From Tetrahymena elliotti 4EA (taxonomy: Eukaryota > Ciliophora > Oligohymenophorea > Hymenostomatida > Tetrahymenidae), in the NCBI GenBank assembly GCA_000231825.2, contig JH720328.1, positions 747,334-811,333 of the forward strand: a stretch of 64,000 nucleotides of DNA, in the 5' to 3' direction. Within the stretch, counting starts at the first letter, position 1. Every line of letters begins with the position of its first letter. The notes under the pieces were generated by a model. The model worked only from the letters and a program-made list of their open reading frames with translations. It did no database searches and was not told where the DNA came from. This document shows, one piece after another, positions 11,365-24,488 of the stretch. The translations under genes were made by a program, and so were the position numbers.

Positions 11365-14300
11365 ATGTCTCAAATATAAAGTGGAAACAGACAAAGTTTT
11401 GAGAATTAAATAGAAATTATTTAATAAGCAATAAAGAAAAATGAATAAAATTTGAATAGCCTAGTCTACAAAGCTTAGGAGGTCTCCTTTAGAATTTCTC
11501 CTATTATAAAATTTGAAAATTTATCAGATTGCTAAATGAAATAGATCCCAGTATAAAAATTACAGTAAAAAAATTATCAATCATTATTGTACATTAGCGG
11601 AGATGGCAATTGCTTTTACAGAGCTTTTATGATTGATTACTTAATTCAAATATTTTCTACAAAAAATATTTCTTAGATAGAGCAATTAGTTTAAAATACT
11701 TACCAATTAAATGAAATTCATTTATAATTCGGATATAGTGATGAAAACATAGATACTCAGCTTTAATTGTCTATCAAACTTAAATTTCTATAAAACATTT
11801 TAAAGTGGCATAACATTTTCATACCTGATTAAAGTCAAACAAAGACAGCTGATATTGCTTCAATAATTTTTTAAGATTATAAAGATAACTTTACCTTAGA
11901 TTTGTGCTCAGTAGTAATATGCAAAAACCTGATTTATTAAGTTGTTAATAATAATCTAAAAAATGATATTGATTGCTCTTAAATAAAAGCTCTTGATAAT
12001 CAAACAAAAGAAGAAATACCCTAGTTGCTCTTTAAATATTAAGAATTTGCTTAACATTTCTGCATATCTAGTGCTCCAAAAGTATAATTTAATAAAAGAT
12101 ATTTAAAAATATAATAAATTTATTTTAAACATTTTAATAGGCTTTCAATTGCAAGTTAACTACTTATCTGATTAACATTTAAAAATAAGAATTACTTGAA
12201 TTTGTGTTTGGTGGCATATAGCAAGACAACCTTACTTAAATTAATCTCCTTCTACTGAATTAGCATTACTATATTCTTTTTAAATAGTCTGCAGAAGAAC
12301 TCTAAATTAAAACTTACAAAAATTAGTAATTCTATTAAATCATGGAATAAAGCATAATGTAATAAATAACTTTTTAATCTAAATTATTATCTGTTTATAT
12401 TAAATCTCTCTTTCCAAATCTCCTCCTCAAATCCTATAAAAGGTTAAATATTATTTTTTATTCCCATAAAAATAAATACCTGATATTTCTTCATATCAAA
12501 ATTTTTTTCTTCAAAAAAATGTAAAAATATCTGAAAAAAAAAAAACTTAATTCTTGAAATTTTTTCAAAAAAGAGTAGGTATGAAATATGATGAATTCTG
12601 CATTAGATTAATATTTTTTTATAAATAAAAATTATTAAAGATTAATATTTTTTTGGTTAATATATTAGAATACAAAATTCGTATTTGAAATCTTAAGATT
12701 TAATGTTAAGTGGTATTAAGCACTCAAATAAGATGTAAAAATGCAATTAATGTAAGAATGAAAGAGACATGATTCTTTATAATAATGCATATTATTGCTT
12801 AAGTTGCATTTAGGATCTAATTAATTAGCCAAATCAAAATAAATAGGCTGATGATTTTATGTTGGAATAGAATATTAAAATAGAAGAACAAATGATAAGA
12901 AATGCTTAAGAATCAGGAAAATAATTCTATTAAAATTAAGTTTAATAAAATAATAATCAAGTAATATTTTTTAAACAGAAAAGCAATTGTCAAGAATGCA
13001 ACTCAAGTGGAATATAAGCTTATATTATTGAAAATAAACAATATTGTTTAGGCTGCTTAGATTTTATATATAACCATGATAAGAGTATAAAACATATACA
13101 AGAAGCCTTTCCATTAATAAAATAGAATAAAGTTCAAGATTTTTCAACTTAAAAAATATGCTAGTAATGCCAGAAAATAAAAAGTGAGCTTTATTAAAAT
13201 TTTTGTATGCAATGTATTGAATATAAATCTCTCAAAGAATATACGATGAATAATTAATCATAAGTATAAAATAAATAAGATAAGATGAGTTCAAGCAAGA
13301 GTAATTAAAGTAATTCTGAAATTAAAAATAGTAACTAGGTCAATTAGGGAAATAACCGTTTGCAAGATAACAACTAATTATCTGCTACATAGTGTGATAT
13401 AATAAATTAATTGATTGGTTAATCTTTGGAAAGGGAAAGTAAGAATCAATAAAAAAATGCTTAGTAAAATGAATAAAACAGCAATAATAGTGGAATTCAG
13501 AATTAATCAAGAGTATCCAATTCCTCATAAATAAAAGCAAATCAACAAACAAATAATATTGAATAAGCCTTCATTGCCTTTCAGAATGTGAAATTATCTA
13601 CTTTTCCTAGCTAATAAAACCAATCATAAGTAAAATAATAACAAAATCATAGCTTCCCTCTTTCATAAAATTAAAATTAAAATCAAAATTATGTTGATAA
13701 TAATTAGAATCTTGATCCAAATCAAAACTAAAATTAAGAACCAAGTTAAATGTAAAATGGATACTAATAGAATAACCAAAACCAATAACAGTAGTAATCC
13801 TATCAATAAAATGGCAATTATTAACAGTAATTTAATCATAACTTTGCTGGTTATAATAACTCTATGCCAAATTAATACAATCCAAATAATAATATGAATA
13901 ACAGCAATTATTATTAAAACTAAAATGGTTAATAATAATATCAAAACATAAACAATTAATAAAACCAAAATAATTTTTAAAACTAAGATAACGGTAATGG
14001 GAATTTCATGAATAACTTCATGATGGCTGGTAATTAAGCTCAAAACCAGTAAATTTAAGGTTAAAATTAAAATAACTAGAAACAACAAATAGTTTACAAT
14101 TTTAGTCAACAACAAAACAATAACTTTAAAAATAACAATAATGTTAATAATAATTTTAATAACAATAAGAACAATAATTAAATCAATTTAAATTAAAATA
14201 AATACTAGTTTAATTTTGTCAATCCATAAATTTAAAATTTTGAAAAAAATAATTTAAGCCAAAATTAGACGTACCAAAATAACTAACATCATTAATAAAA

Positions 14301-15318
14301 TATTGCAAATCAACATGAAAGATTTGGAAGTTTTAATTAAAACTATTAAAAATAATTTTTAAATCAACAACAAAATTTTAACTAATAAAATGGTAATCAA
14401 AACTATTAAATGTAAAATTAAAATTAATAGCCTGCTTTGAATTAAAATATTATGAATTAATAGAAACCAAATAACTTTTAATAAAACTAAAACCCAAACA
14501 ATTAAAATAATAATTAGTAATTTAACTAATAATTTCTAAATCAATAATAGAATAATAATACCTAATAAAATTAAATGCAATTTAACAATAACAATCCGAG
14601 TTAAATACAATAAAATCATAGTAACATGAATTTAAATCAAAATAATGTTATTTTTGATTAATAGTATCATCCTAAACCTTTAAGTGAATAAGAATAATAA
14701 AATTTATAATATCCAAATAACTTTTTGTAAAATAATTAGAAAACAGGATAAACTAATTAAATGAATAATTAGTAATTTAATGGAAATATCAACAGCTAGC
14801 CAAAAAATAATCAAATGTATCAAAATAATAGTTAACAAAATTAGATTCCTAATGAAAATAATAATAACAGAAGTAATAAAATAGAATTTCCAAATAACTT
14901 CAATATGGCTGCTTAAAATCTTAACTAGCCCATTTAAAACTTTAATATTAATTCAAATAACTAAATTTAAATGTAATAATATCCTCTTTAAAATCAGCAA
15001 TAATATAATAAACCCCCTACAGGTTAAAATTAACCTTAATCAGAATTTTAGATTCCTCCTCAACCGCAAAATATAATAAATTTTTTATAAAATTAAGATA
15101 ATAATTAATACCAGTTGTAGCAGTAGTAATTACCACAACAAAACTAATTCTAAAACTAAAATAATTATTAATAACCATAGCAATACCAGTAATAATAACC
15201 ATAATAATAAAATATAGCATAAAAGAATGACCAGTTCTTCTAACCTCAATCAAATAATTAAAATAATATCAATAATAATGGTATAAATAATAAATTATTT
15301 GTGTAAAACTTTAGTTGA
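11365..15318 (+). CDS. Otubain-like (C65/OTU) protease with CxxC zinc-ribbon array and Q/N-rich tail
   Basis: Exons 11365-12081, 12141-12442 and 12669-15318 join in frame (phase 0, then phase 2) to give 1,222 residues; TGA at 15316-15318. The start follows AAAAAAGA. The otubain signature YISGDGNCFYRAF places the likely catalytic Cys at residue 83. The exon-2 start AFNCKL matches the otubain AL.V core, and LLLLNQHYYILF gives the catalytic His at about residue 281. From about residue 365 come three CxxC...CxxC pairs (CNQC/CLSC, CQEC/CLGC, CQQC/CMQC) that look like zinc ribbons. After about residue 500 the protein is almost wholly Gln/Asn with scattered Tyr, Phe and Gly, which is prion-like. Known otubains remove ubiquitin; activity here is inferred from the intact motifs. 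It is the first of three tandem paralogues, all on the + strand. Confidence 0.82.
13260..15300 (+). repeat. Prion-like Q/N-rich coding tract
   Basis: About 680 codons of AAT, AAC, TAA, CAA and TAG, with occasional Tyr, Phe, Met and Gly, form the C-terminus of the gene at 11365-15318. Every TGA triplet in this stretch is out of frame, so the frame is preserved despite the low complexity. Confidence 0.8.
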
Positions 15319-16087
15319 ATTTAAGTTATCTTTATGATCTATAAAAATAAAGATTTCTACTTTGAAATGTTTTTAAAGTTTATTTATAATAAATAAATTA
15401 TTTTTACATCATTTTATAAATGGAGCAATTTCTGTGGATTTTTAATTTTTGAAAAAGGTGAAAGGACATCAATCAATCTTAATGATTTAAATTAATCATT
15501 TGAAAATATGATTATAATAATTCTTTTGTAGATTTTTTTGATTGATTTGCAAAATATTTCAAATATTTATTTTCTTTTGTTTAAAGTTTTAAATATTTTG
15601 ATAAACAAAAAAAATATAAATATTGAAAAAAACATTTTCTTTCACCCTTCTTTTAATCTCATTAAAAAAATATTTTCTTTAAATATTTTTTAAAAAGAAA
15701 GGAAGGAAATATTTAAATTTCAGAATAGTTTTAAAATAAGTCAATAAAAATATTCAATAATATATTAATCGATATGTATGTTGCTCGAAAAGACAAAAAA
15801 AGTTAATAATTATACTTCACGTATTAACTTTCATCAATTAGTTTTGATTATGAAGTGAATAATTATTGGGTTTCTTAGAAATTATGAAGACGAAATTTTA
15901 GTTTTATCTGATCTTGTATTAGAATATTGCAAATTATTGATTGTCCCGGTTTTTTTGAATGATATTTAGTTAATTCATAAATTGATAATTAAGTAGAAAA
16001 ATAAGGTAAAACAAAAACTATTAATAAATTGATTTAGAATAGTAAAAGCAGAATAATAATTATACTGAAAACAAAACTTAAACAAAA
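15319..16087. other. Intergenic between first and second otubain-like genes
   Basis: AT-rich spacer holding the 3' flank of one gene and the promoter of the next. No coding potential or structured RNA recognised. Confidence 0.6.
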
Positions 16088-18673
16088 ATGAGCATAGAGG
16101 TTACTACTCATATAGAAACAATAGAGGTTTTAGTAAATGAATTAAAAAATAGTAAAAATGAATAAATAGAATATTTAAATAGCGTGATAGCAAATTTTAC
16201 TAAAAGTAGTATAACTAAGTGCGATGACATTAACGATATCACCTAAGCTTTATTACCATCAAAAATAGATATCTAAAACAAATTTAAAACTATTCTTTAC
16301 ATACAAAGCTATGATAATAATGGTTTTTACAGAGCTGTATTTATTCATTATTTGATTAATCTTTTTGTTCCTTAAGATAATACCTTATAAGTAGAATTTT
16401 TTATTAGAACTGTTTTCTAGCTAGCTAAGTAAGAAATTTTGTTTTCTACAAATGGTCAAAATGAGGAAATTGCAGAACTTGAAATTGTAGATAAACAAAG
16501 TATTGTTATTGAATTTCTAGATATCGTTAAAGAGTGGTTTTAAGAAAAAAAGAAAGGAAAGAAGCCATAATAAATAATTCAACAGATGTTCACTGAATTG
16601 ATTGAAATTAAAAAATTAGATTTTTTAGCTGTTGTAGTATGCAAAAACTTATTTTATAAGTGCTTTGAAAGAATCGGAATGTCATAGATTTATAGAGGTA
16701 AAGAGAAAAAAGATGTAGAGTAATAAGTAAAGTAGAAACTAGAAGGATTTGAGGAAAGCATTGACCCTTTAATAATTAGTTTGGCTTGTGAAGTATATTC
16801 ATATATATTTATTATTAATTATATTTGATTAACCTATTTTTTATTTGGACTAAAAAAAGGTCTTTGAATCAAAGGTCAATATTATCTACTCAGTTAATAA
16901 AACAACTCAATAAAAGGAGACTCTTCCACTTATAACTAATTAGCCAGAATAAGAAATAAATATCCTTTTTTAAGACTAAAAATTCTATATTTTGCTGAAT
17001 AAAAGTTAGAAGGACTTATGGTTATTGAAAACAGATAATAGAAGTTTAGAATCTCAATTAATAGATAATTAGTAAATCTTTTTTCATTTATTCATTTATT
17101 TTTTCCTCTTGTTATCATTTGGATTACTTGTGTATTATTATACTTCAGCTAAACATTGTAATTATTTATTTTATTACTTTAAGCTTGCTTAGAAATTTTA
17201 TTAGGTTTTCTTGATATTTTGCTTTTAAATCTCTTAATAAATTTAAGAAAATATAAAAATGATTTTTATTGAATCCCTTCACTAAGCACTTAAATTATTG
17301 AAGTTTTTTAATTTTTAAAAATAAAAAATAGTGTTTCTTAAAACCAATAATAATATAATGCCGGATATTAACAACAAATGAAATATTTTCTCCAATAAGC
17401 TAAACTTGTGAAGTATTTTGAAGATAACATAGATCCAAATTATGAAGCTTCTCAAAACATAAGTACAAATAAAAAATAAATAGAAATTAAAATATTTGCA
17501 GAGGCATCAGAAACAAAAGCTTATTTTAATAGCAACATAAAAATTGAGTAATAATAAGATAATCTTTGTACTACTTGCAAAAGAACTCAAAAAACTTATC
17601 TTGTTATAAATAAAAATTACTGTATAGAGTGTATTACATAACATGGAAGTCAATATCCTGGTAAATTCATCCCTAATTCTAATAGTTTTAGTGATGAATT
17701 TAAGTGGGCATTAAGCCTAATTTAAAAGTATGATAGTAGAGACTCTAATTCATAACCACAAAATAATTAGTTGTATTATCAATTTAGATAACATAATAAT
17801 TAGCCTAATAATTAACCAAATAGTTAAAACAATAACAATAACAACTATTAAAATAATAATTATAATCAATTTCAAAATCAAAATCAAAATTACTAAAATA
17901 ATAATACATAGGGCTAGGTAAATTAATAGAATTATAATTAACCATAGAATTAGTTCAATCAAAAAAATTTTAATTAACCATATAACTATATAAATTAATA
18001 GAATTATAATTAGCCATAGAATTAGTTAAATTAATAACATTTTAATTAACGATAGAATTAATTCAATCAAACAAATTTTAATTAACCATAGAACTAGGTA
18101 AATTAATAGAATTATAATTAGCCATAGAATTAGTTAAATTAATAACATTTTAATTAACCATAGAACTAGGTAAATTAATAGAATTATAATTAACCACAAT
18201 TTATTCTAAATACTCATCATAACGTCTAATAAATTGCTTAACACTATCCACCACAAAATGTTATTTCTGGAAATCAACAAAATATTCCTAATAACTTTTA
18301 ATAAATTCCTTAGCAATGCTTTTAGCAAAATCAAATCGACTTTTATTAAAATCAACAAAATATTCATAATAACTTGTAACACGCATAACATAACGGAATT
18401 TAAGTAAATTGTTAAAAAAATCCTGCATATAGAATCAATGACAACAATAATTATTAAACCAATTAAAATTAACTTTAGAACAATTAAAACTAAAATCCTG
18501 TTTTCAGACAAACATTGGAAAATTAAACAAATTTTATGTAAAGAGGAATAAATTAGCCAAACTAAAATTAATATTACAGCTTATAATAAAATTAACATTA
18601 ATTTTAATTTTAATAACATGCATAAGTCTACAACTAAAAAAAGATTCAAGAAATACCCAAGAATTTCTATTGA
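16088..18673 (+). CDS. Otubain-like pseudo-protease with zinc ribbon and Q/N repeat tail
   Basis: Exons 16088-16792, 16860-17071 and 17332-18673 join in frame to 752 residues; TGA at 18671-18673. The fold matches its neighbours: a YIQ...FYRAVFIHYL helix, the phase-0 intron, then VFESKVNIIY, ILF and KFYILL. The active site is gone, however. GDGNC is replaced by YDNNG (Gly79 at the Cys position) and the His of the HYxIL motif is replaced (QKFYILL). A single CxxC...CxxC pair (CTTC/CIEC, about 17.57-17.63 kb) precedes a Q/N-rich tail containing an 11-residue tandem repeat. Intron positions and phases match the genes on either side, so this is a diverged duplicate rather than an unrelated protein. 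The frame is intact over 752 codons, which argues for a retained function without proteolysis, such as ubiquitin binding or regulation of active siblings. That role is inference. Confidence 0.78.
17906..18197 (+). repeat. 33-bp coding tandem repeat (NQxNQxxFNQP)
   Basis: About eight units of 33 bases, each encoding an 11-residue unit such as NQFNQKNFNQP or NQVNQQNYNQP, lie in the C-terminal tail of the 16088-18673 gene. Alternating F/Y/H variants suggest a higher-order two-unit duplication. Confidence 0.8.
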
Positions 18674-19173
18674 TAATTAAATAAAAATAAGCTGGTGATT
18701 ATTAAATAAATATAAGTCTACAAGTCAATCTTGATATAAATTAATTATAATTTTTTGTTTGTTTATTTGAATTCAAAAGTTTATATTAGTAGAATAGTCA
18801 TTTAATTTTATTATTTTCTTCTCTATTTTGCTTTAATTTACAAATAGTAATTCTAAAAATTATTTACTTTTCACATCTCTTTTATTTTTGATATTCTAAT
18901 TAGTTTGTTTGTTTGTTCTTTTTTTATTTTAATTCCTTCTTTTCTGCAAAATAATAAATATTCTAATAGCATTTTCATTAAAATCAAGCAAATTATTACA
19001 TTAAAAGAACTAAGCATCAAAAATAAGCAAGTTAAATCCATTTATTTGAAGCAAAATTAGGTAAAAAATAGAATATTATAAATTGTCTTAATGAGGTCTA
19101 TTGACTAGTGGCTTCTAAGCATCATTTTAAAATATATTTTTATCTTTTTAGATAAATTCAACGCCAATAAAAA
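18674..19173. other. Intergenic between second and third otubain-like genes
   Basis: A 500-base AT-rich spacer. Nothing recognised beyond the presumed terminator and promoter. Confidence 0.55.
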
Positions 19174-21133
19174 ATGAATCATTTTTTACAATTACAAAAT
19201 ATTATTTTATCTCTGCAATATAGGTTGGAAGCAATTTCTTAATAAGTTAGGATGGAATCTATTTCTAATGAAAACTTAGCTTAAAAATAAATAAGCTCTG
19301 ATGAGGTTAAGTAAATGATTGAGCAAGATGCCATTTATAAAAAATACTTAGAAATTTAGAATGATAAGAGTTTTGAGAAGAAATGTGAAAAAATGATACA
19401 GATTTTAAATGATTTTAGTTATGGTTATAAAAGTGTGACAGAAAATGAAACAAAAAACTACCCTATTTATTATTAAAGAAGTATAAACAAAGAAATAGAG
19501 AGGATTTCATCTCAGTTTCCTAAATATATTGATGTTAGAGGTGATGGTAACTGCTTTTATAGATCAATAATGTTAAGTTTCCTATTGTAAATGTTTTCGC
19601 CATCTGAATAAAGACTATTTCCAGAGTTTCAAATCAAACAAATCCTGAATTTCTTAAAAAATGTTGATAATATCAATAATCGTTTGTAAAAGTATAGAAT
19701 ATAATTACCATACTCTTTAGATAACATTGATATTTCAGATTTAAAGGACTACTTCTTGTGTTAAATATGTGGATTGATCTAAGAGTTTTTAAATGGTTAG
19801 CAGTAAATGTTCAATAGTGTTATTCAAGTTTACGAAATCAATCCTCTATTCGATTTTTCATGTGTAATAATATGTAGGCTTATGATTTTTAAATCATTTT
19901 TGATTCATAATTAAAACACTCAACTTCGTTAATTTAGAGACTAAGAAGTAATGAATTAAATTCAATAACTTTTACTAAATTATGGAACTCAAGCAGAGGA
20001 TATGATCATCAAACTTGCAGCTGAAGTAAACTTTAATTAATCAAATTTTAAATTTAGTTAAAATAAATATGCTTTTTTATTGCCAATCTTAATCCTGCTT
20101 CAACATCTTATTTTTACATCTTACCTAAAATGGTTAGATTCTTAAATTAATATATTCTTATAATTGTTTTCTTTAACAATATTTCATAATAAATCATCTT
20201 AAAATCTCAAAAATACATTGAATTTTTAGAACTGAAATAAGCAAAAAATTTAATGTATTAAAAAATTCTTTTATTCTTTAAATAATTAAGTTATTATTAA
20301 TCTAATTTTTTATATTATAGTAACTAAATTAACTTTTTGACAAATATTATTTTCCTAATTTTCAAAAGAGAAAATTTTTAGATTACAATGATTAAAAAAT
20401 TAATTTTTATAAAAAAGGCATTCAACTGCAATCTGATCATTTAGAATCTGTATTATAACAGTATGGATAACATTACAAACTAAATTATTTTTTAGCCTTT
20501 AGTTATTTAGTAGAATTAACAGTACTTTGCAGTTCCAATACTTTATACTAATGGCCATTATATGGGACTAGTTGATAAAAATCTATTAGATAGAAAGTAT
20601 GTTTCTTAAGATTAAGATTTTAATTAATATATCTTAAAAATCAAAAAATAATATTTTTTGTACATATTTTGCCTTCTCATTTATTTTTTTAATTTAATTA
20701 CAGTAAACCTATAGAAATTAAAGGCTAAATTCAAAGTATTATGAATTAGCAATAATAATAAATTATTCTAAATTAAGGAGAAAAACAAATCAAATAAAAC
20801 ATAGATATAACAAAAAGACAATAAGAAATGTAACAAATATATGAAGATCAGAAAATTAGATGGATGCAAAATTTAGCTAAATTTACAGGGCATAAAAATG
20901 ATGGGTTTTGCTTCATTCAATATTATAGTATTAATAATTCTTTTTAATCAATTGAAGCACATTAATAAATATATTTGAAAGTACATTCAATTGAAATATT
21001 AATTTGTTCTAGTTGCTAAGAAAAAATATAAAATGATAAAAAATAATAAGAAAAAAATATTGAATATTTCGAAATAAAAAATGATATTTTTCATGATCTA
21101 GCAGTATTTAAATATAAAGATTTTTAAAGATGA
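19174..21133 (+). CDS. Otubain-like (C65/OTU) protease, compact form
   Basis: Exons 19174-20025, 20418-20596 and 20704-21133 join in frame (phase 0, then phase 2) to 486 residues; TGA at 21131-21133. The signature YIDVRGDGNCFYRS puts the catalytic Cys at residue 127. Exon 2 opens with AFNCNLIIQNLYY, and PILYTNGHYMGLV gives the catalytic His at residue 331. The 392-base first intron lies at the family-conserved site; the second has a canonical GTATGT donor. The C-terminal part is shorter than in the neighbours and keeps only one clear CxxC (ICSSC) and no Q/N tract. The chosen ATG follows CAATAAAA; a second in-frame ATG at 19252 is possible. It is probably the most conventional enzyme of the three upstream copies. 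Deubiquitinase activity is inferred from the motifs. Confidence 0.8.
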
Positions 21134-22676
21134 TTATTTATTATTTTATTTTTTGTGTTTTTTATTAAAATTTAATTTAAAATGGCAAAAAAAAATATTA
21201 TTTCATTCAATTAAAAATTTAAATATCTGGAAATAAATTTTCTTCGAATTTTTATTATTTAACTTTTTATTATTTAATGGAAGGATTTGGGAATAAAAGC
21301 TCATTAAATTACATTAAAATTTAATGTGTAACAAAAAACTCTTTTAAAATTAAAAATATATTTAGTTGATTTGCAAATTTTTTTAAAGCTTTTTTAAAAT
21401 AAAAATGAACAATTTGAGAAATAAAAAGATTGTTGTTGGATTTCTTTTTTATTTTTTTAAAGAACTGATTTATTATATTGATAAAAAATATCTATTTTTT
21501 GTAAAAATCTATTAATAAGAATTTTTTACATGGTAAATTTAAATTATTTTAGAATTATTCTAAATAATTAAAAGCCAAAATTTCAATTTTTGTTTTAAGA
21601 TACTTCTTTTCATGATTTTCAATCAAGACTAATAGAGAAATTATTCTTTTTTTCAATTTTTTCAGATAAACATTAATTATAAATAATATGAATTTTTTTA
21701 AGATATTTATTTTATAAAAAGATAAGAATGTAAAAATATGTTATATTTAATGAAATTATGAGCAGCCAATTGAATAATTTTATTAGTTCTAATATAATAT
21801 GTAAAATATATTTTTTGATTAGTGTGTTTTTTAAAACTTACAAAAAATATTTATTTACTATTCATACTTTTTTACTTCCAAAATTTCAAAAAATATAGTT
21901 CTTTTATCTATGAAAAATATTAAGATATTGCTTAAAGCAAAATCATTAAAAAACTTAGAAAGAAAAATAAAAATCTTTTATATAATATTAAAATTTTGTA
22001 GTTTTTTTTATTTAATTCAATAATCTAATTTTATCAAAATATATTTAGAATTTGTTTCATCACTTTCATTTATAATAATTTTAAAATAAACTTTTTAATT
22101 TATGAGTGAATTTGTTTAAAATCATTTTTTACACTTTGTCAGGTATTTCAACTTTATATTTCTATATTGATATTTTTTAAAGCTTAAACATTTGGAAAAT
22201 AAATTAAAAAGATAGGAATTTTATTCAATTATATTATTTTTAGGTTTATTGAATTATTTAAAGTTTATTTTAAATGATTTATTGTTTTCTTTTAATGGTA
22301 TTTATTTGTGATTATACCTTTAAAGCATTCAAAAAAGACCTACTTTTGATTTACACTTTGAATATTTGATTGACTAGTTTTGTTCTGTAATCTTTAAATA
22401 GACTAAGGTGTTTTAATTGTTTTTTACAGTTAATAATAAGATAGATATTTTTTAATTTTGATTAAAAATTTAAAAAATTATCAGAATTAATAATATTCAT
22501 TAATAAATTGGGATTATTCTTTCTGATGAATTCTAATTTTAATTTACACAATTCTTAATGAATAAAATATATAATTCCACTTTTTAGCAATATTTAAATA
22601 CAAAAAAGATTTTTGTATGATTGTAAAATAAATTTAAAAATCAAAAAATTTAGAAAAAAAAATACCTATTAATAAT
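21134..22676. other. Intergenic, very AT-rich
   Basis: 1.5 kb of A/T-rich sequence between the otubain-like gene and the scramblase. No conserved open frame, RNA or mobile element recognised. Confidence 0.6.
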
Positions 22677-23564
22677 ATGAATTAAGATCTCGCTAAAGAG
22701 TACTGCTACGTTACGCAAGATTTACATAATAATAATAATGATTTGTCATCTAATTTAAAAGAATTCATTTAAAATATAAATAAATGTGCATCAATATTTA
22801 TTTACTAGAAATTTGATGTTGAAACAGCTTTTTTATGTGTAGCTCCAAGAAAATACAAAATATATGGAGAAGATGATCAAAAGAAGATGGTGAGCAATAA
22901 ACCTCTTATTTATGCAAAAGAAAGAAGTAATTGTATAAGCAGAAATTGTTGCCCAGGAGATTGCTAGCCATTCAGAATGAACATTTATTAAAAGTTGCAT
23001 GTAAAGGATGAAATTTAAAATGAGATAAAAGTAGATAAAAATATTAACTGTTTTATTCTATTAGAAAGGTAATTTAGATGCACTTTTTTATGCTTTTTTA
23101 GGCCTTTTATGAATGTTTCAATCAGAATTTAAGATGGGTAATTTAAATAAATTGGAAAAATTAAAGACCCACTAAAAATTTGTCCTCCAAAAGAATTCTT
23201 TTAAACAGGAGTAGATGTTCATGATTAAAATGATAACTTGCTTTATAAAATTGAAGCATCCGAATTCTCATGTGGAACATGTTTTAGTTCTTGCTGTTGT
23301 TCTCCTTGTCAAGAAGTAAAATTTCATATAAAAACCCCTCATGATGACAAAACTGTAGGATATGTAGAAAAGAAAGCAACAGACTGTGTCAAAAATGCAT
23401 TAACTGGAATGTCAAATTTTAAAATAATTTACCCTGAAGGAATAAACTTTGAAGTAAAAGTTTTGATTCTAGCAGCTACATTTTTCATTTAATCATAAAT
23501 GTTTATTGAATCGCCACCAGAATAATCTGAAGACGTAGATGATATTTTAGATTTATTATAATGA
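22677..23564 (+). CDS. Phospholipid scramblase family protein
   Basis: Exons 22677-23068 and 23102-23564 join in phase 2 to 284 residues; TGA at 23562-23564. Scramblase hallmarks are in order: a Cys-rich block NCCPGDCQPFRMNIYQKLHV, then IGKIKDPLKICPPKEF, a Cys cluster CGTCFSSCCCSPC, the VKFHI strand, a GYVEKK segment, an IYPEG motif and a hydrophobic C-terminal helix VLILAATFFI. Family members are Ca2+-linked membrane or nuclear proteins implicated in moving phospholipids between leaflets. The intron is only 33 bases (GTAATTT...TTTTAG). After the hydrophobic helix comes a short acidic tail rich in Glu and Asp. The length is normal for the family. The gene lies between the otubain cluster and a giant membrane protein, with no sign of shared regulation. 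Confidence 0.88.
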
Positions 23565-24488
23565 AAAAAATCATCTTATTGTTATAGTTGAAAAATTTTA
23601 AAATTTACTAACTTTAACTAATTTAGTGCATTTAAAATTATTAATTCGTTTAATTATAAATTATCAAATATAATTATATTTATTTGTATTATTATCACTC
23701 CTTCAAGCTTAATTAATTTAAAATAAATAAANNNNNNNNNNNNNNNNNNNNNNNNNNNNNNNNNNNNNNNNNNNNNNNNNNNNNNNNNNNNNNNNNNNNN
23801 NNNNNNNNNNNNNNNNNNNNNNNNNNNNNNNAATATCTTAAATTTTTATATACATCCCTTGATCATGATTTTTATAAATATTTGCTGATTATTTTGTAAT
23901 TATTTTATAAAACTATTTAAAATATAAATAGAAAAATACCTCAATATTCGTATAAAATTGGATATATGACCTACTAAGTTCAAATAAAAATTTTCTAAAA
24001 AAATTAATTTATTTGTCTAAAGAAAGTAGCATTATAAATAAAATTTTAAAAAGGAAAATAATTTTGATTAATTATGTTAAATAGCAAAAAAATCTAGAAA
24101 ATAGGAATTTTTAGATCATTTTATTATTAACTTATTGATTATGTGTTCATAATTGTTATTTGAAGTAACTTAATAAGATTTCAGGATAATATTGAATTGA
24201 AAGAATTATACTACATATTTATATACAATAAGGTTGTATTTTAGAGTATTTAGATTTTTGAATGATTGTAATTAGTTTTTATACAACCAAAAGTATGTAT
24301 TTATAATTTTTTTATGTTTTTTGAGTAAAAAATTAATAAAAGGAATTGTTTAGTATTTTGAGATTCTTTTAACTTATTAAATAACATTTATACTCTAGAT
24401 AAAGCAGCAATAGATAGATAATTTAGATTTTAAAGAAATTAAATAGGTTTTTCTATAATAAAAAATGTAGTAATTAGCTAAACACAAT
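23565..24488. other. Intergenic with assembly gap
   Basis: AT-rich flank of the scramblase gene, then 100 N, then AT-rich sequence up to the next start codon. No gene recognised in the readable part. The true length of the gap is unknown. Confidence 0.7.
23732..23831. other. Assembly gap (100 N)
   Basis: Exactly 100 undetermined bases, probably a placeholder scaffold gap of unknown real size. Confidence 0.95.

Noticed and set aside
13663..14115. 150-residue very hydrophobic minus-strand open frame (and a similar one at 17750-17962)
   Set aside because: It is the reverse complement of Q/N-rich coding sequence: AAT/TAA/CAA read backwards give Ile/Leu/Val. The plus-strand frame is continuous with a well-supported gene.
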